Assembly (NCBI GenBank): GCA_964516325.1
Contig: CAZFAP010000046.1
Location: 1-28,663, forward strand
Direction: 5' to 3'
DNA length: 28,663 nucleotides
From: CAZFAP01 sp964516325
GTDB lineage: Bacteria; Auribacterota; JABMQX01
Below, one piece after another: positions 16,130 through 23,894 of the stretch. The notes under the pieces are model-generated. The model was not told where the DNA came from and made no database searches. It saw only the letters and a list, made by a program, of their open reading frames with translations. Both the position numbers and the translations under genes were made by a program. How positions within the stretch are numbered: the first letter of the stretch is position 1; each line of letters opens with the position of its first letter.

Positions 16130-17302
16130 ATCGAACAACTGTCGGAAGCCGAAAGACCCAAGAAGGAGCGGGTTTCCCGCTCTCTCGGAAGGCTGGCTGC
16201 CTTCCTCGTGCTTTTCTATCTCTTTCTCGTCAGCATCAAGCTGATGGGGTCGGCATTGGACCTGTTTGGTCGCGGCTTTGCCGACAGCCTGGTCCGCCTC
16301 GGGCAGGAGCCCCTGGTATGCCTTTTCATCGGCATTTTCAGCACGAGCATCCTGCAAAGCTCCGGCGTGGTAACCTCGATGATTGTCGTCTGGGGACAGT
16401 CCGGAATGCTCCCCCTCCAGGGCGCCATCGCCATGGTCATGGGAGCAAACATCGGAACGACCGTAACCAATCTCCTGGTCTCGCTGTCCATGGTGACCCG
16501 TTCCGTTGAATTTGGAAGGGCGATTACCGCCGCCATCGTCCACGACTTCTTCAATCTGATGGCCGTGTTGGTCTTTTTCCCGCTGGAGCTTGGGACGGGC
16601 TTTCTTCATCGTGCGGCACTCCACTGCGCGGGCGCTTTCCAGAACGCAGGCGGCGCGGAAATCGTCAACGTCATGGACGTGATTGTCAGCCCTGTCGCCC
16701 GCCTTATCAGAGATTTCTTCGTCGAATTGCTCCCCATAGGGAAAACGGCGGGGGGCATAGTGCTCTTGATCGCAGCCGCCGTCCTTCTTTTTGGCTCGCT
16801 CATCTTTATTGCGCGGCTGATGAGGAGGACAGTTATGAAGAGCCTGGAGGCTTTCTTCGATAGATACCTATTCCGCAACGCCGCCGCTGCCCTTCTTTTC
16901 GGCGTCGTTGTAACGGTGATTGTCCGCAGCAGTTCTGTCGCAACGTCCCTCGTTGTCCCTCTCGCGGGCGCGGGGGTTCTGACCGTCGAGCAGATATTCC
17001 CTTACACCCTGGGAGCCAACATCGGAACGACATTCTCCGCCATGCTCGCTGCCCTCGTCAAACCGGGGCAATGTGTCCCAGGGACGACGACGCCTATGGG
17101 GTTGACCATTGCTTTCGCTCACCTCCTTTTCAATGTCTTCGGCATCGTTCTCATTTATCCGTTTCGCTTTATCCCGATTAGCATCGCGAAGAAGTTCGGC
17201 GAGGCGGCGTCGCGAAAGAAAAGGGTTGCTTTCCTGTACATCGGTATCGCTTTCTTTGCCATCCCCGGAACCGTGATTTTGATTTCGGAACTGTTGAAAT
17301 AG
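16130..17302 (+). CDS. Na+/phosphate cotransporter-like protein, NptA/SLC34 type (second paralogue)
   Basis: About 390 residues (364 from GTG 16208) and clearly homologous to the preceding protein: YLFLVSIKLMGSALDLFGRGFA, GANIGTTVTNLLVSLSMVTRS and PYTLGANIGTTFSAMLAAL. Both signature motifs are altered: the first reads QSSG (16355-16366) and the second RSSS (Arg codon at 16925-16927). In SLC34 proteins these motifs shape the Na/Pi site, so activity or substrate may differ. There is again no ATG, GTG or TTG between the last in-frame stop (16124) and the first helix. ATC 16130, eight bases after AAAAGGAA, is the best-placed candidate; CTG 16139 is another. The gene begins 14 bases after its paralogue, in one operon. 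Membrane transporter certain, phosphate likely. Confidence 0.8.
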   Translation: MEQLSEAERPKKERVSRSLGRLAAFLVLFYLFLVSIKLMGSALDLFGRGFADSLVRLGQEPLVCLFIGIFSTSILQSSGVVTSMIVVWGQSGMLPLQGAIAMVMGANIGTTVTNLLVSLSMVTRSVEFGRAITAAIVHDFFNLMAVLVFFPLELGTGFLHRAALHCAGAFQNAGGAEIVNVMDVIVSPVARLIRDFFVELLPIGKTAGGIVLLIAAAVLLFGSLIFIARLMRRTVMKSLEAFFDRYLFRNAAAALLFGVVVTVIVRSSSVATSLVVPLAGAGVLTVEQIFPYTLGANIGTTFSAMLAALVKPGQCVPGTTTPMGLTIAFAHLLFNVFGIVLIYPFRFIPISIAKKFGEAASRKKRVAFLYIGIAFFAIPGTVILISELLK

Positions 17303-17332
17303 AGGGTAAAATCAAGAGTCGAGGAGGTACTT

Positions 17333-17389
17333 ATGGGGTATGATCACAGGTCGCCCATCCGTGATAGAAGTCCTCAAGAGAGGAGGTGA
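17333..17389 (+). CDS. Short ORF (18 codons) overlapping the PhoU-like gene's ribosome binding site
   Basis: ATG 17333 sits eight bases after a strong GAGGAGG (17321-17327) and encodes MGYDHRSPIRDRSPQERR. Its stop TGA (17387-17389) lies inside the AGGAGGTGA that serves the PhoU-like gene, so ribosomes ending here would be placed at that start. I do not recognise the peptide. Its position suggests a leader that couples PhoU translation to the operon, but a chance ORF is possible. Confidence 0.35.
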   Translation: MGYDHRSPIRDRSPQERR

Positions 17390-17394
17390 GAATC

Positions 17395-18054
17395 GTGTTT
17401 CGGACATTGCTTCACGCGCTGCGAGCCGCCAGTTCCCTGAAAGAGGTCAAAGACGTCTTCTGCTCCATGCTGAGCGACACCGAATATATGTATCGGTCTG
17501 TGACAGACGTCCTCCTGAGAAAAATTGATCCTGAGAAAATCAAAGACGAAATCTACGCCAGAGACAGGCAGGTCAACGAAAAGGAGCGAGAAATCCGCCG
17601 CAGGCTCGTCAGCCACCTGACTCTCAGCCTTGCGGATGCCCCGACCTGCCTGGTCATCATGAGCACGGTCAAGGACGCCGAGCGCATCGGCGACTACTGC
17701 AAAAACATGCTCGAGGTGGCGAATTTCTACTCCATCCCGGGCTCCCAAGCTCGGTACGCGGGACCCCTCCAGGAGATCGGACAGCAGATCGCCGGAATGT
17801 TTCAGAAGGCACGCAAGGCATTCGCCGACTCAGACGACGCTCTGGCGATGGAAGTCATGCGCGAGGAAGGCGTCATCGCCAAGAAATGCGATATGCTCAT
17901 AAAGCAAGTCCTCAGCGACACACTGCCCACCAGCGAGGCGGTTTCGACGGCGCTCCTGTCGAGGTACTTCAAGCGCGTTGTAAGGCACATGGGCAACGTC
18001 GTGTCCAGTGTCGTGTCCGCGGTGGAGGACATAGACTTTCTTCCCAAACGGTGA
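17395..18054 (+). CDS. PhoU-domain protein linked to the Na/Pi transporters
   Basis: A 219-residue all-helical protein. GTG 17395 is preferred over GTG 17386 because AGGAGGTGA is correctly spaced for it. The helices carry PhoU-family features: an acidic/basic heptad pattern (RDRQVNEKEREIRRRLVSHLTLSLADAPTCLVIMSTVKDAERIGDYCKNMLEVA) with the conserved xxDxERIGD segment that binds metal, here VKDAERIGDYC, and a second, weaker half ending KRVVRHMGNVVSSVVSAVEDID. PhoU proteins regulate phosphate transport and signalling; as a separate protein after NptA-type transporters it probably controls them rather than an ABC Pst system, which is absent here. It overlaps rsmD by one base (TGATG). Confidence 0.85.
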   Translation: MFRTLLHALRAASSLKEVKDVFCSMLSDTEYMYRSVTDVLLRKIDPEKIKDEIYARDRQVNEKEREIRRRLVSHLTLSLADAPTCLVIMSTVKDAERIGDYCKNMLEVANFYSIPGSQARYAGPLQEIGQQIAGMFQKARKAFADSDDALAMEVMREEGVIAKKCDMLIKQVLSDTLPTSEAVSTALLSRYFKRVVRHMGNVVSSVVSAVEDIDFLPKR

Positions 18055-18650
18055 TGGTTGCGGTGCTCAGGGTTTGTTCAGGGACAGCCAGAGGCATCCT
18101 CCTGAAGTCTCCTCCCGGGAAAGGCGTGCGCCCAACCTCCGGAAGAGTCCGTGAGGCTGTCTTCTCGGCACTGTTCGGTAGAATTCCCGGAAGCACCGTT
18201 CTGGACCTGTACGCCGGAACGGGCGCCATGGGGATCGAAGCCCTCAGTCGGGGAGCAGCCGAAGCGGTTTTTGTGGAGCTGTCGCCAGCCTGCGTCTGCG
18301 TCATCAGAGAGAACCTCCATCGAACCGGTTTCAAAGACCAAGCCACCGTCTTTCAGGGCGACGCCCTCACGGTCGTACGCAACCTGGGCCGACATAACCG
18401 GAAGTTCACCCTCGTAATAGCCGACCCGCCCTATGAGGAGAGAAAACGTGCCCCAGCCAAGCCCTCCCTCCCCGAAAAGACCTTGAAGGCCCTGGTCGAG
18501 AGTGGTATTCTCGGTCCCGATTCGTTGGTTGTTCTGGAACATTCAGGAGTCGGGCCCGAATTGGAGGCGCCAGAGGGCTTGAGGCTTCTCTCTATCAGGA
18601 AATACGGCGGCACCGCGGTCTCGATCCTTTCCCCGAAACCGAAGCAATAA
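18054..18650 (+). CDS. rsmD: 16S rRNA (guanine966-N2)-methyltransferase RsmD
   Basis: A 198-residue cytoplasmic SAM-dependent methyltransferase. ATG 18054 overlaps the stop of the PhoU-like gene (TGATG). Early residues GTARGILLKSPPGKGVRPTSGRVREAVFSAL are the typical RsmD N-terminus. Motif I is LDLYAGTGAMGIEALSRGA (49-67) and the catalytic motif is DPPY (124-127; NPPY/DPPY in the family). RsmD methylates N2 of G966 of 16S rRNA during 30S assembly. The pairing with coaD downstream is found in many bacteria and supports the call. Length is normal. There is a 216-base spacer before coaD. Confidence 0.93.
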   Translation: MVAVLRVCSGTARGILLKSPPGKGVRPTSGRVREAVFSALFGRIPGSTVLDLYAGTGAMGIEALSRGAAEAVFVELSPACVCVIRENLHRTGFKDQATVFQGDALTVVRNLGRHNRKFTLVIADPPYEERKRAPAKPSLPEKTLKALVESGILGPDSLVVLEHSGVGPELEAPEGLRLLSIRKYGGTAVSILSPKPKQ

Positions 18651-18820
18651 TACCAGTGCCCACATTCCCGGACTGAGATTCTTGCCTTCGGAAATGCGTT
18701 CCCCGGAGGGGCTGGCGTTTTCCTCGCAGTCCGCCGGGTAAGAGGGCAGCGGCCCGCATTCGAAACCGGGAGAGCGAGGCGCGTTTCTCGCATGAGAACC
18801 TGGCTCGCCGTGTGTCCTGC

Positions 18821-18837
18821 GCCGTCTTCAAGACGGC
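18821..18837 (+). other. Small perfect hairpin before coaD
   Basis: GCCGTCT-TCA-AGACGGC forms a 7-base-pair stem with a 3-base loop, 30 bases upstream of the coaD start. There is no T run, so it is not a clear terminator. I see nothing else convincing in the 18651-18866 spacer. Confidence 0.4.
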
Positions 18838-18866
18838 TGTGCGCGCAGAAAGGAGCACCATCGCCA

Positions 18867-19346
18867 GTGAAAATTGCCGTTTATCCGGGCAGTTTCGATC
18901 CCATAACGTACGGACACCTCGACGTCATACAGCGGGCGAAAAAAGTCGCTGACAAACTGATTGTCGCCGTCGTCAGACGTCCCTCGAAGCAGACGATTTT
19001 CTCGGCCGAAGAACGGATGGCAATGGTGAAGGAAGGAATCAAGGGCCTCCAGGGCGTGGAAGTGAGTATTTTCGACGGACTCCTCGTTGACTATGCGCGC
19101 AGCGTCGGCGCCCAGGGAATCGTCCGGGGGCTGAGGGCCTTGAGTGATTTCGATTACGAGTTTCAGATGGCTCTCACCAATCGAAAACTCTGCGACCAGA
19201 TTGAGACCATCTTCCTGATGTCGAACGAGGCCTATTCGTACCTGAGTTCCAGTATCATCAAGGACGTAGCAAGATTGGGTGGAGACCTCTCGGCGTTTGT
19301 TCCGCCGTTCGTGGGCGAAAAAGTGAGGGAGAAGTTCCGAAAATGA
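18867..19346 (+). CDS. coaD: Phosphopantetheine adenylyltransferase CoaD
   Basis: A 159-residue protein when started at GTG 18867, which gives the canonical N-terminus MKIAVYPGSFDPITYGHLD; AGGAG lies 11 bases upstream. Starting at the in-frame ATG 18792 would add 25 residues atypical of the family. The nucleotidyltransferase motif T/HxGH is TYGH (14-17), and the second motif is SSSIIKDVA near residue 136. It transfers AMP from ATP to 4'-phosphopantetheine to make dephospho-CoA, the penultimate CoA step, in the cytoplasm. CoA supplies the phosphopantetheine arm for the ACP encoded downstream. The stop overlaps the next start (ATGA). Length equals the family norm. Confidence 0.95.
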   Translation: MKIAVYPGSFDPITYGHLDVIQRAKKVADKLIVAVVRRPSKQTIFSAEERMAMVKEGIKGLQGVEVSIFDGLLVDYARSVGAQGIVRGLRALSDFDYEFQMALTNRKLCDQIETIFLMSNEAYSYLSSSIIKDVARLGGDLSAFVPPFVGEKVREKFRK

Positions 19347-19795
19347 AAATCGAAATCGCCAAAATCCCGGAATCCGGAATGGTTGTCGAAGAAGATGAGC
19401 CTCCGCAAATCATGGGGGTGCGCCTGGAGGGTGTCGAGTACAACAGACCCATCCACGTCAGAGTGTCCGTGAACCTCGTGGGAAAAACGCTCGTCGTCCA
19501 GGGGAAGCTAACCACCACCGCGGTCCTGGAGTGCAACCGGTGCTTGAAGAGGTTCGATTGCGGCGTGGACGTCGAGGATTACCTCTTCTCCCGAGAGGTC
19601 AAGTTCGGCGAAACCGTTGACTTGACAGAGAGCATCCGGGAAGATATTATAATAACCCTGCCTATGAAATGGTTGTGTTCCCCGGATTGCAGGGGACTCT
19701 GCCCGGTTTGCGGTCAGGACCTCAACGTATTGAACTGCAACTGTGCAAAATCTCATGACCTGGGTTTCTCCTTGGGACTCGATGGTCTCAAGTGA
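19343..19795 (+). CDS. YceD/DUF177 family protein
   Basis: A 150-residue protein overlapping coaD by four bases. It has the DUF177 pattern: an N-terminal beta-rich part, Cys64-x2-Cys67 (ECNRCLKRF), the acidic stretch DLTESIREDIIITLPMKWLC, and a C-terminal CxxxCxGLCPxCG motif (Cys112, Cys116, Cys120, Cys123) that probably binds zinc. YceD-type proteins are encoded immediately before rpmF across bacteria and affect 23S rRNA/50S maturation; the exact activity is not settled. The rpmF gene follows 22 bases later, as expected. It is likely transcribed with rpmF and the fab genes. Confidence 0.9.
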   Translation: MKIEIAKIPESGMVVEEDEPPQIMGVRLEGVEYNRPIHVRVSVNLVGKTLVVQGKLTTTAVLECNRCLKRFDCGVDVEDYLFSREVKFGETVDLTESIREDIIITLPMKWLCSPDCRGLCPVCGQDLNVLNCNCAKSHDLGFSLGLDGLK

Positions 19796-19817
19796 AACCA
19801 AACAACGGAGATGTTGA

Positions 19818-20003
19818 ATGCCGAATCCAAAAAGAAAACATTCCAAATCACGTACACGGAAAAGGCGAACCCATCAGGGCATTGTCCCCATACGCCTTTC
19901 CGCCTGCCCTCATTGTGGGGCAATGCACTTGTCGCACAGAGTTTGCCCCGCCTGTGGTTACTACGGCGGCGAACCCATTCTCAGCCCGGAAGGAGAAGAA
20001 TAG
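19818..20003 (+). CDS. rpmF: 50S ribosomal protein L32
   Basis: A 61-residue, very basic protein with the standard L32 N-terminus MPNPKRKHSKSRTRKRRTH and a zinc ribbon formed by Cys30-x2-Cys33 and Cys43-x2-Cys46 (SACPHCGAM...RVCPACGYYGG). It is a structural protein of the large ribosomal subunit near the peptidyl transferase centre. Keeping all four cysteines makes this the zinc-binding form. Two other frames are also open here but encode nothing recognisable. The stop directly touches the plsX start region, and the yceD-rpmF-plsX order is widely conserved. Confidence 0.96.
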   Translation: MPNPKRKHSKSRTRKRRTHQGIVPIRLSACPHCGAMHLSHRVCPACGYYGGEPILSPEGEE

Positions 20004-20006
20004 TTG

Positions 20007-21134
20007 GTGAGGATAGCCGTTGACGCCATGGGGGGCGACCATGCTCCCCACAACATTGTCGAAGGGGCAGTCCAGGCGGCCCGTCAGCGCCCAAAGGACC
20101 TCGAAGTCCTTTTGGTGGGCCACTCGCAAGCCATAAAGGACGAGCTGGCCAAGTGTGAGGGCAGCGGGTTGCCCCTGCGGGTCGTCCACGCCAGCGAAGT
20201 CGTCGAAATGGACGATTCGCCAACGGCATCGGTCCTCCGAAAGCGCGATTCTTCGATCAACAAAGGCATAGACCTCCTTCGCGACAGGGAGGTGGACGCC
20301 TTCTTTTCCGCGGGGAGCACCGGGGCCGTCGCCGCGGCAGCCTGTCTGAAACTCAAAACCCTCGAAGGCATCGAGCGGCCTGCCCTGGCGACGACTCTTC
20401 CGAACCTTCGAGGCACCGGCGTCCTCCTCGACGCGGGCGCCAATGCCGACTGCCGACCGAGACACCTCGTGCAGTTCGCAATCATGGGCAGCGTTTTTGC
20501 CAGCCAAGTCCTGGGAATAGACAACCCGGCAGTCGGCCTGATGAATATAGGCGAGGAGTCCACAAAAGGAAATGAACTCACCCGGGAAGTGTTCAAGCTC
20601 CTCGAAACCAAGAATCTCAACTTCATCGGAAACATCGAGGGGAGGAACGTCTTCGACGGTACCGTGGACGTAATCGTCTGCGACGGGTTCGTCGGCAACG
20701 TCATCATCAAGGTCAGCGAAAGTCTCGCGTACGCTTTGGACAGAACGTTTCGGGAAGAGATCATGCGAAGCCCCATTCGGAGGTTTGGGGCATTTCTGGT
20801 GAAGCCCGCATTCCGGAGGTTGAGAAAGAAAGTGGATTATGCCGAATACGGCGGCGCCCTTCTCGTCGGCGTCAACGGTGTCTGCATCGTGGGGCACGGC
20901 CGCTCCTCCCCCAGAGCCGTCGCCAGCGCCATCGCCGTCGCCGCCAAGTTCATCCGGCAGAACGTGAACGAGCATATGGTCCGCGCCGTTCGCGACGCGG
21001 ACTACACTCCTCCACAAACCCAACGCCCATTGGACCGCCCCGGTATCCGACAGCGTGTTGCTGACCGGCTGTCCGCTCTCAAACGCTCGGCTCGAGCCCG
21101 GCGAGGACGGGGCAAAGCTTTCGGAGAACCTTAG
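20007..21134 (+). CDS. plsX: Phosphate acyltransferase PlsX
   Basis: About 375 residues. GTG 20007 gives the standard N-terminus MRIAVDAMGGDHAPHNIVEGA; TTG 20004, in frame and one codon earlier, is an alternative, and AGGAG at 19991-19995 serves either. Family landmarks include GAVAAAACLKLKTLEGIERPALATTLPN, LDAGANADCRPRHLVQFAIMGS and VCDGFVGNVIIKVSE. PlsX converts acyl-ACP and phosphate to acyl-phosphate, the donor for PlsY in phospholipid synthesis, at the inner face of the membrane. The last 40 or so residues are a basic, Arg-rich tail (RLSALKRSARARRGRG) that may aid membrane contact; this is inference. fabH begins at the base after the stop codon. Confidence 0.95.
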   Translation: MRIAVDAMGGDHAPHNIVEGAVQAARQRPKDLEVLLVGHSQAIKDELAKCEGSGLPLRVVHASEVVEMDDSPTASVLRKRDSSINKGIDLLRDREVDAFFSAGSTGAVAAAACLKLKTLEGIERPALATTLPNLRGTGVLLDAGANADCRPRHLVQFAIMGSVFASQVLGIDNPAVGLMNIGEESTKGNELTREVFKLLETKNLNFIGNIEGRNVFDGTVDVIVCDGFVGNVIIKVSESLAYALDRTFREEIMRSPIRRFGAFLVKPAFRRLRKKVDYAEYGGALLVGVNGVCIVGHGRSSPRAVASAIAVAAKFIRQNVNEHMVRAVRDADYTPPQTQRPLDRPGIRQRVADRLSALKRSARARRGRGKAFGEP

Positions 21135-22127
21135 TTGGCAACGTCGGAACGGTGTGCATCCATTATCGGAACGGGTTCCTACCTCCCTCAAAAGGTCCTG
21201 ACCAACGCCGACCTCGCAAAGATGGTGGATACGTCGGACGAGTGGATCACGACTCGAACCGGGATCAAGGAACGCCGGATCGCTGCGCCCGACGAGACGA
21301 CTTCCTCCATGGCCACGATAGCCGCCCAGAACGCCCTCCAGGACGCTGGTGTCCCCGCTGATAAAATTCAGCTCATTATCGTCGCCACGTTCACGGGCGA
21401 CCTCATCATGCCCGCCACCGCCTGCCTCGTCCAGAGGAACCTCGGAGCCCACAACGCCGCCGCATTCGACATCTCCGCCGCATGCACGGGATTCATTTAC
21501 GCCTTATCCGTAGCGAAACAGTTCATACTATCTGGCGCCTATGACTACATTTTGGTCGTTGCCGCCGAAAAGCTGTCCTCCGTAACCGATTGGGCCGACA
21601 GGAACACCTGCGTCCTTTTTGGGGATGGCGCCGGCGCCGCCGTCGTCAGCTCGGAGAAACGCGGACCCAAGATCGTCGGGGAGTACCTCGCCTCCGACGG
21701 GTCCATATACCAGTTGCTCTTCATGCCCGGGGGCGGATGTCTTCACCCCGCAAGCCACCAGACCGTTGACCAGAGAATGCACTTCGTGAAAATGTCGGGA
21801 AGAGAGGTCTTTAAGTATGCCGTCAACTCGATGGTGGAAGCCGCCTCCAAACTGATGGAAAAGTATCACCTATCCGGAGAAGAGATACGCCTGGTTGTCC
21901 CACACCAGGCAAACAAGAGGATTATCACAGAAGTCGGCAGACACCTCGGAATCCCTGCGGAAAGAGTCCACATAAATATCGAGAAGTACGGAAATATGTC
22001 CGCGGCCACAACGGCCGTCGGAATGGACGAAGCGTTTCGGCTCAACGAATTCAAGCCCGGAGACAAGATTGTCCTTGTGGCCTTCGGAGGAGGCTTCACC
22101 TGGGGCTCGGTTCTGATCGAATGGTAA
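21135..22127 (+). CDS. fabH: Beta-ketoacyl-ACP synthase III
   Basis: A 330-residue cytoplasmic condensing enzyme that starts at TTG, seven bases after GGAGA. The catalytic triad is intact: Cys117 in SAACTGF, His257 in PHQAN and Asn287 in YGNMSAAT. The family usually has Thr after this Asn (GNTS/GNTT), so Met288 is a small departure. It joins acetyl-CoA (or another acyl-CoA starter) to malonyl-ACP to start fatty acid synthesis. Other landmarks are TSDEWITTRTGIKERR near the N-terminus and GDGAGAAVV. The stop overlaps the fabD start by seven bases, so the two are translated together. Length is normal. Confidence 0.96.
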   Translation: MATSERCASIIGTGSYLPQKVLTNADLAKMVDTSDEWITTRTGIKERRIAAPDETTSSMATIAAQNALQDAGVPADKIQLIIVATFTGDLIMPATACLVQRNLGAHNAAAFDISAACTGFIYALSVAKQFILSGAYDYILVVAAEKLSSVTDWADRNTCVLFGDGAGAAVVSSEKRGPKIVGEYLASDGSIYQLLFMPGGGCLHPASHQTVDQRMHFVKMSGREVFKYAVNSMVEAASKLMEKYHLSGEEIRLVVPHQANKRIITEVGRHLGIPAERVHINIEKYGNMSAATTAVGMDEAFRLNEFKPGDKIVLVAFGGGFTWGSVLIEW

Positions 22128-23089
22128 ACGAAAGTCATGGGGTAGCCGTCCTTTTCCCCGGCCAGGGCGCTCAGTACGTCGGCATGGGAAAGGATTTCTA
22201 TGAAAAATGCCCGGAGGCAAGGGGCGTCCTCCAGGAAGCCGACCGCATACTCGGGTTTGAGCTTACTAAGATAATATTCGACGGGCCGGAAGACACGCTT
22301 ACCCGGACAGCCAATAGCCAACCGGCGATCTTCGCCGTGGGTTACGCAGCGTGGGAGGCGCTGAAATCGCGGGTAGGATGGCTGAAGCCCCGGGCATTTG
22401 CAGGATTGAGCCTCGGCGAATACACGGCTCTCGTTGCCGCCGGCGCCATGTCGTTTGGGGAAGGACTGCAAATCGTCCGCAAGAGGGGCGAGTACATGGA
22501 AGACGCCTGCGTTGCTCGCCCCGGCACAATGGCCTCGGTGGTCGGGCTGGACCTGCACGATGTGAAGTCTGCGTGTCTAACAGCCCAGGGATTCGGTATT
22601 GTTGACGTCGCCAACGCGAATTGCCCCGGACAGGTGGTAATTTCGGGAGAGAAGACGGCCGTCGAGCACGCCTCGAGGCTTGCGAAGGAACGCGGCGCAA
22701 GAGCCGTCATCGAGCTGAAAGTCAGCGGCGCGTTTCACTCTCGGCTCATGGAGGCCGCGGAGAAACGCTTGTCCGCCGAGCTGAGAAAAGTGAGCGTCTC
22801 GAGGGCGGCGGTGCCCGTTATTGCCAACGTTACCGGCGAGGAGGAGACGGAGCCGCAGGAAATCGTCGAAAACCTCAGCCGCCAGGTAACCGCTCCGGTC
22901 CTCTGGCAGAAGTCAGTGGAATTCCTTCGGAGGCAGGGCGTCAACACGTTCGTCGAGGTCGGCTGCGGAAAGGTCCTTCAGGGACTCGTGAAAAGAATCT
23001 CCCGCGACGCGGCGACGGTGGGCGTCGAGGACACAGCGACTCTGGAACTGGCGGTTCCGTTCCTTGAGAAAAGAAGAAATAGCCTATGA
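22121..23089 (+). CDS. fabD: Malonyl-CoA:ACP transacylase
   Basis: A 322-residue enzyme that loads malonyl groups from CoA onto ACP. The N-terminal GQGAQYVGMG (14-23), the nucleophile Ser97 in GLSLGEY and the catalytic His206 in SGAFHSRLM are all present, together with NxPGQVVISG and the C-terminal EVGCGKVLQGLVKR. It starts at ATG 22121 inside the end of fabH and its stop overlaps the fabG ATG (ATGA), which indicates tight translational coupling in the fab operon. Size is slightly above the usual 310 residues. No unusual residue is seen in the active site. Confidence 0.96.
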   Translation: MVNESHGVAVLFPGQGAQYVGMGKDFYEKCPEARGVLQEADRILGFELTKIIFDGPEDTLTRTANSQPAIFAVGYAAWEALKSRVGWLKPRAFAGLSLGEYTALVAAGAMSFGEGLQIVRKRGEYMEDACVARPGTMASVVGLDLHDVKSACLTAQGFGIVDVANANCPGQVVISGEKTAVEHASRLAKERGARAVIELKVSGAFHSRLMEAAEKRLSAELRKVSVSRAAVPVIANVTGEEETEPQEIVENLSRQVTAPVLWQKSVEFLRRQGVNTFVEVGCGKVLQGLVKRISRDAATVGVEDTATLELAVPFLEKRRNSL

Positions 23090-23835
23090 AAGCCAGGCTT
23101 CTGGAAGGAAAAACTGCCGTTGTAACAGGAGGCGCCTCCGGAATCGGCAAAGCTATCGCCACGACTTTCGCCGCCGAGGGCGCCCGTGTCGCTGTTTGTG
23201 ACCTGGACCGTGAGAACGCCGAAAAGGTCGCCGGGGAAATTCGGGCCGCAGGCGGCGCCGCCCGGGCGTACGAAACGGATGTCTCGGATTGGGGGAACGT
23301 CGCTGAAGTCGCCAAAAAGGTCCTGGAGGACCTCGGCGCCGTGAATATCCTCGTGAACAACGCCGGCATCACGCGGGACAACCTCATAGTCCGAATGAGC
23401 GACAAGGAATGGAATGATGTGCTGAGCGTCAACCTGAAGGGCGTCTTTAACGTTACAAAGGCTTTCGTTCCCGGCATGCTTCGCCAGAGGTCGGGAAAGG
23501 TCATTTCCATTTCGTCCGTAGTCGGAATCATGGGCAACGCGGGGCAGGCGAACTACGCCGCCTCCAAGGCGGGTATCATCGGCTTGACCAAGGCGTTGGC
23601 CAAGGAGCTGGCGCCCCGCGGGATTACCGTCAATGCCATAGCCCCCGGATTCATCAAGACGAGAATGACCGAGGCGCTAACTCAGGACCAGGCGTCCGCC
23701 CTCGTTCAGCGGATTCCACTGTCCCGTTTGGGCGAGCCGGACGATGTCGCAAAAGGCGCCCTTTTCCTGGCGAGCGAGTTATCGGACTACATCACAGGAC
23801 ATGTGCTTATCGTTGACGGCGGCATGGTCATGTGA
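23086..23835 (+). CDS. fabG: 3-oxoacyl-ACP reductase
   Basis: A 249-residue short-chain dehydrogenase that reduces beta-ketoacyl-ACP with NADPH. The Rossmann motif TGGASGIGKAIA (14-25), NNAG (91-94) and the catalytic Ser144, Tyr157 and Lys161 (SISSVVG; YAASKAG) are all present, as is the C-terminal PLSRLGEPDDVAKGALFLASE...ITGHVLIVDGGMVM typical of FabG. The operon position between fabD and acpP supports FabG over other SDR enzymes. The ATG overlaps the fabD stop. A 59-base AT-richer spacer separates it from acpP. Confidence 0.96.
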   Translation: MKARLLEGKTAVVTGGASGIGKAIATTFAAEGARVAVCDLDRENAEKVAGEIRAAGGAARAYETDVSDWGNVAEVAKKVLEDLGAVNILVNNAGITRDNLIVRMSDKEWNDVLSVNLKGVFNVTKAFVPGMLRQRSGKVISISSVVGIMGNAGQANYAASKAGIIGLTKALAKELAPRGITVNAIAPGFIKTRMTEALTQDQASALVQRIPLSRLGEPDDVAKGALFLASELSDYITGHVLIVDGGMVM

Positions 23836-23894
23836 GTATGAGTAAAGAAAATAAACGCGACCTGAATCAATAAAAGGACTGTAAGGAGGCAAGG

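Noticed and set aside
18792..18866. Longer coaD start at ATG 18792
   Set aside because: It adds 25 residues not seen in CoaD; GTG 18867 gives the canonical N-terminus and a suitable upstream AGGAG.
19848..21452. 534-codon open frame on the - strand across rpmF, plsX and fabH
   Set aside because: Antisense shadow of three certain genes; no recognisable domain.
23838..23873. 11-codon ORF between fabG and acpP
   Set aside because: No ribosome binding site and too short; likely chance in an AT-richer spacer.
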